The notes under the pieces were generated by a model that was not told where the DNA came from, did no database searches, and was given only the letters and a program-made list of their open reading frames with translations. A program made the position numbers and the translations under genes. From an uncultured Actinomycetes bacterium (GTDB taxonomy: Bacteria > Actinomycetota > Thermoleophilia > Solirubrobacterales > 70-9), in the NCBI GenBank assembly GCA_946482365.1, contig CAMLQY010000030.1:1-21967 (forward strand): a stretch of DNA of 21,967 nucleotides. Direction: 5' to 3'. This document shows positions 12,391 through 19,472 of the stretch, one piece after another; within the stretch, counting starts at the first letter, position 1, and each line of letters starts with the position of its first letter.

Positions 12391-14660
12391 AGAGGGGCGC
12401 CTTCCCCGAGCAGGACGGTGATCTTCTCCGCCGGCATCGCCCGTGAGAAGAGGTGGCCCTGGGCGTGGTCGCAGCCGAGCCGGACCAGCTCGGCCAGCTG
12501 CGCCTCGTTCTCGACCCCCTCGGCGATCACGTCGAGGGAGAGGGCGCGGGCCATGCCGATGATTGCCTCGACGATCGCCGTGCGCTCCTGTTCGACCCCG
12601 AGGGCATCGACGAAGGAGCGGTCGATCTTGAGCGCGTCGAAGGGATACCGGTTGAGGTAGGCGAGGGAGGAGTAGCCGGTGCCGAAGTCGTCGAGGACGA
12701 GGCCGACGCCGAGGTCGCTGAGGGCTTCCAGCGTCCCGGTCGCCGTCGCCGACTCCTCGACCAGAGCGCTCTCGGTGACCTCGAGCCGCAGGTGGACGGG
12801 GTCGAGGCCGCTGCCGGCGAGGATCTCCCCGATCGAGATCGCGAGGTCGCGATTGGTCACCTGCCGCGCCGAGAGGTTGACCGAGACGTCGAAGGGGCGC
12901 CGGTCGGGGCGCAGCTCGTGCCACTCCAGCACCTGGCGGCAGGCCACTTCCTGGACCCAGCGCCCGATCGGCTCGATCAGGCCGCTTTCCTCCGCAACCG
13001 AAACGAAGTCGCCGGGGTCGAGCAGGCCGCGCTCGGGATGGCGCCAGCGGACCAGCGCCTCGAGGCCAGTGATTTCGCCGCTGCGCAGCGCGATCACCGG
13101 CTGGTAGTGGAGCTCCAGCTCGTTGCGCTCGAGCGCCTGGCGCAGCTCGCGCTCGACCTCCAGCCGCCGCAGCGCCCGCGCCCGCATCTCGGCATCGAAG
13201 AGCTCGCAACGACCGCGGCCGCGCTCCTTCGCCCGGTACATGGCCGCGTCGGCGTCGCGGAGCAGCATGTCGGCCTCGATCGGCTCGCGGGCCGACGGCC
13301 GGGCGACGGCGATGCCGACGCTGGCGCTGACGAAGTGGTCGACGCCGCCCATCGCATACGGCTCAGCGAAGGCAGCCGCGATCCGGTCGGCGATGGCCAC
13401 CGCCTCGTCCTCGTCGGCGAGCCGGTCGACGAGGATCCCGAACTCGTCGCCGCCGAAGCGGGCGACGATGTCTCCAGGGCGCAGATGGCCGCGCAGGCGG
13501 GGCGCCACAGCACACAGCAGCTCGTCGCCGGCGTGGTGGCCCAGGCTGTCGTTGATCAGCTTGAAGTTGTCGAGGTCGAGGAAGAGGAGCCCGACCGGAG
13601 AGCCCGAGACGGTGCTGCGCTTTAGCGCGTCGCTCAGCGACTCGACGAAGCTGAGCCTGTTGGGAAGGCCGGTGAGCGAGTCGTGCAGGACGCGGTGGCG
13701 CAGCGCCTGGTGGGTCGCGTGGCGCTCGATGGCGTCGGCGAGGACGTTGGCCAAGGCCTGGACGAAGTGCACGTCCTGCGGCGTGAAGCGGTTGGGCTCG
13801 GTGGAGTGGACGTCGAGCACGCCAAAGGGCTGCTGCTTGCCGTCGATCGGCACCGCGAGGCTGCTGCGCGCGCCGATCGCCCGCAGCGCCGGTGGCATCG
13901 AGAAGCGTCGCTCGCTGGACCAGTCGTCGACGATCACGTGCAGGCGCGAGTCGAGGGCCGCCCCGACGTGGGAGTCGCGCGCGGCCGAGGCGCGGGCCGC
14001 ACCGACGATGCGGTCCTCGAGCCCCACCCGCAGGCCGAGCCGGCGACCGTCGCGACCGATCTCCCAGATACAGGCGCCGTCGACTCCGTCGATCTCGACC
14101 ATCAGCGAGACCGCCTCGCCCATCAGGGCGTCCGGGTCACCGTCCTTCAGCGCCCGCCCGCCGAGGCGTGCGACCGCGGCCTGCTGGGTGGCCGCCCGCC
14201 GGGCCTCCTGCTCGGCCAGCTTGCGCTCGGTGATGTCGTAGAGCACCCCGTGCCAGACCGGGGTGCCGTCTTCGTCGGGCTCGAGCACGGCCTCGTCGAG
14301 AATCCAGACGGTGCGACCGTCACGCGTGATCATGCGGTAGTCGACCGGCGGCGGGTTGCGATTGCCCATCGTCTTGCGCGTCTCCTGCGAGAGAGCGCGC
14401 TCCCGGTCCTCGGGGTGCAGCAGCCTCGCCCAGAGCTCCTCGTCGGCCAGCCATTCCTCCGGGGTATAGCCGAGGATCTCCTCCACCTGGGGGCTGACGT
14501 ATCGCCAGCGGCCGTGCTCGCCGAGCTCGGAGGCGTAGACGATCGCGGGCAGGCGCTCGACCAGCCGCCGGTAGTCCTCGCCCCCCGATGAGATCTGGTC
14601 GAGGAACTCGTTGACCCGCTTCTCCGGCCAGCTGCCGCCACCTAGAGTCGAGGGCTCCAT
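12363..14660 (-). CDS. PAS-GAF-GGDEF-EAL cyclic-di-GMP signalling protein
   Basis: 765 residues, no membrane segment, so cytosolic. A PAS domain with its PAC segment (about 30-150, ending YDITERKLAEQ) is followed by a GAF domain (about 160-315), a GGDEF domain (about 320-490) and an EAL domain (about 505-750). The diguanylate cyclase motif GGDEF (403-407) is intact, with an upstream inhibitory I-site RPGD (394-397). The phosphodiesterase motifs EAL (534-536), DDFGTGYSSL (657-666), KIDRSF and AEGVE are also intact. Both activities are therefore possible, with the sensory domains choosing between them. The ATG at 14660 lacks a ribosome site but has GATAAG 7 nt upstream, consistent with a leaderless message. 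Confidence 0.95.
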   Translation of the reverse strand: MEPSTLGGGSWPEKRVNEFLDQISSGGEDYRRLVERLPAIVYASELGEHGRWRYVSPQVEEILGYTPEEWLADEELWARLLHPEDRERALSQETRKTMGNRNPPPVDYRMITRDGRTVWILDEAVLEPDEDGTPVWHGVLYDITERKLAEQEARRAATQQAAVARLGGRALKDGDPDALMGEAVSLMVEIDGVDGACIWEIGRDGRRLGLRVGLEDRIVGAARASAARDSHVGAALDSRLHVIVDDWSSERRFSMPPALRAIGARSSLAVPIDGKQQPFGVLDVHSTEPNRFTPQDVHFVQALANVLADAIERHATHQALRHRVLHDSLTGLPNRLSFVESLSDALKRSTVSGSPVGLLFLDLDNFKLINDSLGHHAGDELLCAVAPRLRGHLRPGDIVARFGGDEFGILVDRLADEDEAVAIADRIAAAFAEPYAMGGVDHFVSASVGIAVARPSAREPIEADMLLRDADAAMYRAKERGRGRCELFDAEMRARALRRLEVERELRQALERNELELHYQPVIALRSGEITGLEALVRWRHPERGLLDPGDFVSVAEESGLIEPIGRWVQEVACRQVLEWHELRPDRRPFDVSVNLSARQVTNRDLAISIGEILAGSGLDPVHLRLEVTESALVEESATATGTLEALSDLGVGLVLDDFGTGYSSLAYLNRYPFDALKIDRSFVDALGVEQERTAIVEAIIGMARALSLDVIAEGVENEAQLAELVRLGCDHAQGHLFSRAMPAEKITVLLGEGAPLYSVIVPDR

Positions 14661-14667
14661 TGCACGA

Positions 14668-14673
14668 CTTATC
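14668..14673 (-). promoter_or_regulatory. -10-like hexamer of a probable leaderless GGDEF-EAL promoter
   Basis: On the minus strand GATAAG (four of six matches to TATAAT) ends 7 nt before the ATG at 14660, with no Shine-Dalgarno in between. The -35 is unclear. Confidence 0.35.
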
Positions 14674-14724
14674 GGCGCCCCGCCGACCCCCTTGAGCCAA
14701 GCCAGACGATACGCAAGCCCGGAT

Positions 14725-14745
14725 GGCCTCGAGAGCTCGGGGGCC
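14725..14745 (-). terminator. GC-rich stem downstream of the glycosylase gene
   Basis: GGCCTCGAG...CTCGGGGGCC starts 1 bp past the glycosylase TAG (14747-14749) in its reading direction. The stem is imperfect (a wobble and a bulge), has no U-tract, and is a weak call. The rest of 14661-14746 holds the GGDEF-EAL promoter region. Confidence 0.35.
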
Positions 14746-14746
14746 G

Positions 14747-15649
14747 CTAATTAGCCATCGTCGACCAGGTCGCCGCGAGGCCGCGAAAGGGGGCGTAGGG
14801 AGCGTAGAACTCCTCCACCTCCTCGACCGTGGCACGACGACCGAGGCGGGCTAGCCGGCCGACCTGCTTCAGGTAGATCAGGTCTCCCGCGGGCAGGGCG
14901 TCGGGATCGCCGCGGCCGAAGAGCCGCAGGCACTGCACGGTCCAGGGGCCGACCTCGCGCACTGCGAGCAGGCGGCGGTCGGCGCCGGGCTCGCCGGGGT
15001 CGCAACGTCCGGCGGCGACGTCGGCGGCGACCGCGCGCAGAGCGATCGCCCGCTTCAGGGCCAGGCCCATCGACTCCAGTTCGACCGGCGCCCTGCCCGC
15101 GATCAGGTCCGGTGTGGGGACGTCGTGCAGGCCCTCGCGACGCGGGCCGAGCCTCACCCCCCAGCGGCCAACCATGCGGCGCTGGATTCGGGCGGCGCGG
15201 CCGCTCTCGATCAGCTGCTTGACCACTGCCCAGGCGAGTGCCTCCCAGGGCCAGGGCCGGCGGCGCGGGCGGAAGTGGGGACGGCGGCGCAGCAACGGCC
15301 CGAGCAGCGGGTCGCCGCGGAAGCGCCGGTAGAACTCGCCGAGGTCGTCGTCGACGCCCAGCGCGAAGCGCATCCGCTCCAGCGCCAGCTCGAGCTCCGC
15401 CGGGCCCGCTTCGCGGGCCGGAGCCTCGGCCGGCGGCGCGGGCACCGCGATCGAGTCCGGGTCGAGCGGCTCGGTGCGCAGCGCCACCCGGTCCTTCCCC
15501 GCCTCCCATGCACGGGCCAGGACCGGGCACCCCTCCACCTGGAGCAGCCGGGTGGCGACGCCGCGCTCGACCCGCATCACCCCGTCCTCGCCGCCGTAGG
15601 AGGGCAGGCGGTAGGGGGAGGGCGGCCGGACTTCGACCTCCGCGTTCAC
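14747..15649 (-). CDS. DNA-3-methyladenine glycosylase, AlkA-like HhH-GPD protein
   Basis: 300 residues. Base-excision repair glycosylase that removes alkylated purines such as 3-methyladenine. The C-terminal HhH-GPD domain is clear: a helix with WEALAWAVVKQLIESG (135-150), the helix-hairpin-helix VREVGPWTVQC (230-240), and the catalytic Asp256 in the ALPAGDLIYLKQ segment, as in AlkA. The N-terminal ~90 residues are a separate, poorly conserved domain. The GTG start at 15649 overlaps the TGA of the upstream small gene (GTGA), indicating translational coupling. The fold call is firm; substrate range is inferred from the family. Confidence 0.88.
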   Translation of the reverse strand: MNAEVEVRPPSPYRLPSYGGEDGVMRVERGVATRLLQVEGCPVLARAWEAGKDRVALRTEPLDPDSIAVPAPPAEAPAREAGPAELELALERMRFALGVDDDLGEFYRRFRGDPLLGPLLRRRPHFRPRRRPWPWEALAWAVVKQLIESGRAARIQRRMVGRWGVRLGPRREGLHDVPTPDLIAGRAPVELESMGLALKRAIALRAVAADVAAGRCDPGEPGADRRLLAVREVGPWTVQCLRLFGRGDPDALPAGDLIYLKQVGRLARLGRRATVEEVEEFYAPYAPFRGLAATWSTMAN

Positions 15650-15915
15650 CGCCCCAGCAGGTGGACGTCGACGAGGAAAGAGCGGCTGGCGAGGACGCTG
15701 GCAGGGCGCTCGCGGCGCGCGAGGCGGCGGGGCGCCCTCTTGCGACTCGCGACGGCGCCGACGGCGCGCACGGCGGCAACGGTGGCGGCGCCGGCGAGGA
15801 CCCCGCCCGCAGCCGCTATCGCCGCGGTCTTCGCCTCGCTGCGCACTGCCAGCGCGTTGGAGGTCTCGTGGGGAAGGACGCGAACCGGGATCGGCTCCAG
15901 CTCCATATTGCTCAC
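15646..15915 (-). CDS. Small membrane-associated protein, unknown function, upstream of AlkA-like gene
   Basis: 89 residues. One weakly hydrophobic Ala/Gly-rich segment (about 31-55, AAIAAAGGVLAGAATVAAV) is followed by a very basic stretch (RKRAPRRLARRER, about 58-70). The order of a helix then an Arg-rich patch suggests a membrane-anchored protein with a cytosolic basic tail. No family recognised. The GTG at 15915 has an AAGGT site about 7 nt upstream (15923-15927); an ATG at 15906 is an alternative. Its stop overlaps the glycosylase GTG, so the pair is one coupled unit. A role in DNA repair is not implied by anything but position. Confidence 0.65.
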   Translation of the reverse strand: MSNMELEPIPVRVLPHETSNALAVRSEAKTAAIAAAGGVLAGAATVAAVRAVGAVASRKRAPRRLARRERPASVLASRSFLVDVHLLGR

Positions 15916-15983
15916 CGTCCCGACCTTAGCGGTGGACCCGGCGCCTGGTCCAAGCCACCCCGCACCTTGCGGGAATCGAAGGG

Positions 15984-16029
15984 CGACTGAACGATTGACC
16001 CCTCTATAGGTGGGTCAATCGTTCAGTCG
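15984..16029 (-). terminator. Perfect 18-bp stem-loop containing the stop codon of the GNAT-like gene
   Basis: CGACTGAACGATTGACCC and its exact reverse complement (15984-16001 and 16012-16029) flank a 10-nt loop. The TGA stop of the GNAT-like gene (16015-16017) lies inside the stem. No U-tract follows. It probably ends transcription of that gene and separates it from the small gene starting at 15915. Confidence 0.65.
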
Positions 16030-17154
16030 GCCCCCCAGCGCCTTCTCGTAGATGCGGTAGCGCTTGACGATCTCGGCGCTCATCGCTTCCAGCCCCCGGT
16101 TCATCGCCTCGTTGGTCTCCAGGATCCATCCCGCCTCGCCGTGGTCCTGGCGCGCGTGGGCCGCCGTGTCGAAGTGCTCGACGTAGAGGGAGGCCGCGAC
16201 CCCGGTGTGCTGATGCTCCGGCTTGACCCCGAGGAACCCGACCCGGACCCGGTCGCAAATGCGGTTGCGGTTCAGGAAATGCCACCAGCCGAACGGCAGC
16301 AGGCGCCCCCTCATCCTCTTCAGCACCTGGTTGAGGTCCGGCAGGGTGATCGCGACGGCGATCGTCTCGCCTTCCTTCTCGGCCACCATGAACCAGTCGC
16401 GCGAGAAGGCCAGATGCATGTCGAGCGCGTAGGCGTCGAGGTCCTCCTTGGAGTAGGGGACGAAGCCCCAGTTGTCGGCCCAGGCCGCGTTGTAGATCTC
16501 GGCGAAGCGGTCCATCTCCCGCCGCAGGTGCCGCCGCGACATCCTGCGAATCGTGACGCCGTGCTCTTTGCGTGCCCGCTGGTCCAGCTCGAAGAGGATC
16601 GGCAGCATGTCCTCGCGGTCGCTGATGTCAAGCGCCCACGAGTAGAGGTCCATCGCCTTCTCCAGGCCGGCCTCCTCGCAGAGGCGCTGGTAGTGGCGCG
16701 GGTGCCAGGGTTGCCTGACCAGTGGCTCGAGCTCGTGGCCCTCGATCAGGACGCCGCTCTCCTCGTTCATGGAGAAGTCCATCGGGCCGACCATGCGCTC
16801 ACAGCCGCGCTCCCGCAGCCAATCCTCGGCGGCGGCGAGAAGCGCCGCGACGACCTCGGGATCCTCCTCCATCTCCAAGAAGCCGAACATGCCCCAGCTG
16901 CTCCGGTGAAACCGGTTGAAGGCGTGGTCGATCTGAGCGGTGACGCGGCCTACCACCTGCTCGCCGCGCAGGGCGAGGAAGTACTCGGCCTCGCCGTGCT
17001 TGAAGTAGGGGTTCAGCCTGCGATTGAGGAAGAGTCGCCGCTCGAGCTTCAGCGGGGGGACCCAGGGCGTGCCGGCGTGCAGTCGGTAGGGAAGGCCGAT
17101 GAAGCGCTTCAGCTCGCGACGAGTGCGGACCGGACGGATCGTCACGTTTCCCAC
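16015..17154 (-). CDS. Tandem GNAT-like acyltransferase-family protein
   Basis: 379 residues from the GTG at 17154 (a second in-frame GTG at 17145 is also possible). The sequence reads as two GNAT-like halves. The first (about 1-175) opens VTIRPVRTRRELKRFIGLPY and contains FLALRGEQVVGRVTAQID and GPMDFSMNEESGVLIEG. The second (about 200-375) contains WFMVAEKEGETIAVAITLPDLN and a CoA-binding-type loop, GVKPEHQHTGVAASLY (309-324), with the Q-x-x-G-x-A pattern at 315-320. It probably transfers an acyl group from a CoA thioester to an amine. It is divergent by 24 bp from an alpha-oxoamine synthase gene, which suggests a linked lipid-type product (inference). The open frame runs on upstream as an antisense shadow, so the start rests on the neighbour's position. 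Confidence 0.82.
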   Translation of the reverse strand: MGNVTIRPVRTRRELKRFIGLPYRLHAGTPWVPPLKLERRLFLNRRLNPYFKHGEAEYFLALRGEQVVGRVTAQIDHAFNRFHRSSWGMFGFLEMEEDPEVVAALLAAAEDWLRERGCERMVGPMDFSMNEESGVLIEGHELEPLVRQPWHPRHYQRLCEEAGLEKAMDLYSWALDISDREDMLPILFELDQRARKEHGVTIRRMSRRHLRREMDRFAEIYNAAWADNWGFVPYSKEDLDAYALDMHLAFSRDWFMVAEKEGETIAVAITLPDLNQVLKRMRGRLLPFGWWHFLNRNRICDRVRVGFLGVKPEHQHTGVAASLYVEHFDTAAHARQDHGEAGWILETNEAMNRGLEAMSAEIVKRYRIYEKALGGRLND

Positions 17155-17162
17155 GGGTCGTG

Positions 17163-17172
17163 AACCTACACT
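17163..17172. promoter_or_regulatory. Overlapping divergent -10-like elements, probable leaderless promoters
   Basis: On the plus strand TACACT (17167-17172) ends 6 nt before the ATG at 17179. On the minus strand TAGGTT (17168-17163) ends 8 nt before the GTG at 17154. The two hexamers share two bases. There is no Shine-Dalgarno for either gene, so both messages may be leaderless and the promoters may compete. Confidence 0.4.
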
Positions 17173-17178
17173 CTGCGC

Positions 17179-18438
17179 ATGAGCGAAACGGCCCGGTCCC
17201 CGGTCGACGTCTTCGAGAAGGCACGCAGCCACGACCGCCTCGAGCAGCTGGAAGCGGCCAGGCAGCACGACCTCCTCCCCTACTTCCGCCTGCTCACCTC
17301 GCAGGCAGGGCCCGTGGTCGAGATGGAGGGGCGGGAGACGATCATGCTCGGCTCCAACAACTACCTGGGCCTGACCGGCGACGACAGGGTGAAGCAGGCG
17401 GCCCGCGACGCCCTCGAGACCTACGGCACCGGCGTCACCGGCTCGCGCCTGCTGAACGGGACGACGCCGCTGCACGTCGACCTCGAGCGTGAGCTGGCCG
17501 AGTGGATGGAGAGCGAGGACGCGATCGTCTTCTCGACCGGCTACCAGGCGAACCTGGGAACGATCGGGACGCTGCTCGAGCCCGGCGACACCGTGATCGT
17601 CGACTCCGGCGACCACGCCTCGATCCTCGACGGCTGCCGCCTCTCGGGCGCCAAGCTGCGCCCCTTCCGCCACAACCGCATGGACAAGCTGGAGAAGATG
17701 CTGCAGCGCGCGGCCGAAGACGGCGGCGGCGTGCTCGTCGTCGTCGACGGCGTCTTCTCGATGGAGGGCGACGTCTGCGACCTGCCGCGGATCGTCGAGC
17801 TCTGCAAGGGCCACGGCGCCCGGCTGATGGTCGACGAGGCGCACGGGGCCGGCGTGCTCGGCGCCCGCGGGGCGGGGGCCTGCGAGCTGTTCGGGCTCGA
17901 GGACGAGGTCGACCTGCGCATGGGCACCTTCTCCAAGAGCCTCGCCTCCTGCGGCGGCTTCGTCGCCGGCCCCGCCGACGTGGTCGAGTACCTGCGAATC
18001 GCCTCCCGCTCCTTCGTCTTCAGCGCCTCCGCGGTGCCCGCGGCGGTCGGCGCGGCACTGGGGGCCCTGCGGGTGATCCGTGCCGACGGCCCGCAGCTGT
18101 TCGAGGTGCTGCTGGCGAACGCCGCCTACCTGCGCGAAGGGCTGCGCGACCTCGGCCTGAAGGTGATCGAGCCGGGCACGCTGCCCGACGGCGCCGTCGC
18201 GACCACGCCGGTCGTCCCGGTGGTGGTCGGGGACGACTGGCAGGCGGTGCTGCTCTGGAAGGCGCTCTTCGACGCCGGCGTCTACACCAACGTCGCGATC
18301 CACCCGGCGGTCCCCCCGGGCGGCGCGCTCCTTCGCACCAGCCTGATGGCGACTCACGAGCGTGCGCATCTCGACCAGGCCCTGGCGACGATCGCGCGGG
18401 TTGCCGAAGACTTCCCCGAACTACCCCGCTCGGGGTAG
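17179..18438 (+). CDS. Alpha-oxoamine synthase, serine palmitoyltransferase-like
   Basis: 419 residues. PLP enzyme of the alpha-oxoamine synthase family, which condenses an amino acid with an acyl-CoA and releases CO2 (SPT, KBL, AONS, CqsA). The PLP lysine is Lys253 in GTFSKSLAS; DEAHGAG (219-225) holds the Asp and His that position the cofactor; His147 in DHASILDG is the stacking His. The block GTGVTGSRLLNGTTPLHVDLE (84-104), VFSTGYQANLG (117-127) and FRHN (163-166) reads more like bacterial SPT than BioF or KBL. No biotin or threonine-catabolism gene is nearby. The divergent tandem-GNAT gene supports a two-step synthesis of an N-acylated product (inference). A hairpin overlaps its stop. Confidence 0.88.
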   Translation: MSETARSPVDVFEKARSHDRLEQLEAARQHDLLPYFRLLTSQAGPVVEMEGRETIMLGSNNYLGLTGDDRVKQAARDALETYGTGVTGSRLLNGTTPLHVDLERELAEWMESEDAIVFSTGYQANLGTIGTLLEPGDTVIVDSGDHASILDGCRLSGAKLRPFRHNRMDKLEKMLQRAAEDGGGVLVVVDGVFSMEGDVCDLPRIVELCKGHGARLMVDEAHGAGVLGARGAGACELFGLEDEVDLRMGTFSKSLASCGGFVAGPADVVEYLRIASRSFVFSASAVPAAVGAALGALRVIRADGPQLFEVLLANAAYLREGLRDLGLKVIEPGTLPDGAVATTPVVPVVVGDDWQAVLLWKALFDAGVYTNVAIHPAVPPGGALLRTSLMATHERAHLDQALATIARVAEDFPELPRSG

Positions 18439-18440
18439 TT
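18419..18440 (+). terminator. Stem-loop terminator overlapping the stop codon
   Basis: AACTACCCCG-CT-CGGGGTAGTT, a perfect 10-bp inverted repeat followed by TCCTCC. The TAG stop (18436-18438) lies inside the second arm. Only a trace of a T-run follows, so termination would depend mainly on the stem. Confidence 0.7.
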
Positions 18441-18529
18441 TCCTCCGCGCCGGGATCTTCCCCGCGTCCACCTCGCTACGAAAAAGGTGCTCTTAGCGAC
18501 CGGGCCGGAGAGCACCGTGCGACTACGGG

Positions 18530-18558
18530 TTGACCCCCGACCACCCACCGCATAGCTT
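18530..18558 (+). promoter_or_regulatory. Sigma70-type promoter for mihF
   Basis: TTGACC (18530-18535), 17-bp spacer, TAGCTT (18553-18558). This is the best -35/-10 pair in the window. Transcription would begin near 18565, giving a leader of about 125 nt before the GTG at 18691. The leader contains a small bulged stem at 18624-18642 (CCGAGGT/ACCTCCGG). The remainder of 18439-18690 holds nothing else I can name. Confidence 0.65.
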
Positions 18559-18690
18559 GGCCCCCGCGCCGCTCGCAACCCGGGGCAGGGAAGCGGAACG
18601 GTGGAGCACTCAACTCGACCAGGCCGAGGTTCGCACCTCCGGTCAGGCGCAACGAGCTAGCCAGTCAACCCCAAGATGGGAGGAGTCCCA

Positions 18691-19047
18691 GTGGACGCTG
18701 TTTCGATCGCCCCTGCTCAAACAACCGCATCCGCGGTCCAGGCCCCGCAACACATGCAGGCGCTTGCCCGCGCGAACCGGGTGCGACTTGCAAGGGCGGA
18801 GCTGAAGCGCTCCATAGCGCGAGGCGACGTCGAGGCCGCGGAGGTGATCCGCGAGTGCCCCTGGGAGACCGAGAGCATGACCCTGGCCGAGCTGCTGACC
18901 AGCCAGCGCCGCTGGGGCCGCACCCGCGCCCGCAAGTTCCTGCTCGGGCTCGCGCTCAGCGAGAACAAGCGCCTGGGGACCCTCACCTCCCGCCAGAAGG
19001 CCCTGCTGTCCTCCGAGCTCGCCTCCAGAGAATCTGTCTTGGTCTGA
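18691..19047 (+). CDS. mihF: Actinobacterial integration host factor (mIHF)
   Basis: 118 residues from the GTG at 18691. Nucleoid-associated DNA-binding protein of the mIHF/sIHF type, which binds and bends DNA and influences chromosome compaction and recombination. The conserved core is present: ALARANRVRLARAELKRSIA (N-terminal helix, about 25-44), a variable middle, then the helix-two-turn-helix region ELLTSQRRWGRTRARKFLLGL (about 69-89) and LTSRQKALLSSELA near the C-terminus. The GTG is preceded by GGGAGGAG (18678-18685) with 5-nt spacing. The in-frame ATG at 18676 lies at the edge of that ribosome site and is therefore unlikely to be the start. A clear promoter lies upstream. The gene is convergent with the membrane-protein gene at 19056, 8 bp apart. 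Confidence 0.9.
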   Translation: MDAVSIAPAQTTASAVQAPQHMQALARANRVRLARAELKRSIARGDVEAAEVIRECPWETESMTLAELLTSQRRWGRTRARKFLLGLALSENKRLGTLTSRQKALLSSELASRESVLV

Positions 19048-19055
19048 CGCGACCC

Positions 19056-19472
19056 TCAGCCGCCGAGGCGGCCCACGCGAAACGACAGTCCGCCCGAGGC
19101 GCGCTGGAAGGCGCGCCGCAGGGCGAAAAAGGTGACGAGGAACGCGGCCGCGCCGATACCGAGGCAGATCGCCAGGATCAGCCCGGCGAGGTAGAAGAGG
19201 CCGCCGACGACGCAGACGAATACGAAGCCGGCGAGCAGGGTCGTGTGGGAGCGGTAGCCGGCGAAGTGCTCGCGCGCGGCGACCTCTAGACCGCCGAGGC
19301 CGGCAAGGGCGACGCCGACCCCCAGCGCGGTCGGGCTGCCGCCGACGATGCCGATCACGAGCATGACGATGCCGGCGAGCACCGCCAACTCGGCCAGGGG
19401 AAAGCTCCCCCAGGGGGCCGGCGGCCTCTCCTCAGTGGCGGGTCTCTGGCTCTTGCTGCTCAACGGCCGCAA
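19056..19472 (-). CDS. Small multi-pass membrane protein, unknown function
   Basis: 138 residues with about four hydrophobic segments (roughly 28-45, 48-64, 78-98 and 99-118) between a polar N-terminal tail and a basic C-terminus. No family recognised. The TTG at 19472 overlaps the end of the preceding gene by 41 bp and has no good ribosome site, so a later start is possible, although the first hydrophobic segment begins soon after and limits the choice. A perfect small stem (19059-19072, GCCGCC-GA-GGCGGC) covers its last codons and may help end transcription of both convergent genes. Confidence 0.65.
   Translation of the reverse strand: MRPLSSKSQRPATEERPPAPWGSFPLAELAVLAGIVMLVIGIVGGSPTALGVGVALAGLGGLEVAAREHFAGYRSHTTLLAGFVFVCVVGGLFYLAGLILAICLGIGAAAFLVTFFALRRAFQRASGGLSFRVGRLGG

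Noticed and set aside
11344..13209. 621-codon minus-strand frame across the ThiY-like gene
   Set aside because: Overlaps real genes on both strands and has shadow composition with no recognisable domain.
17155..18369. Upstream extension of the GNAT-like reading frame across the synthase gene
   Set aside because: It is antisense to a clear PLP enzyme and reads as His/Asp/Gly/Val-rich shadow sequence; the GNAT-like protein begins near 17154.
18676..18690. ATG at 18676 as the mIHF start
   Set aside because: It overlaps the GGGAGGAG ribosome site that is ideally placed for the GTG at 18691.
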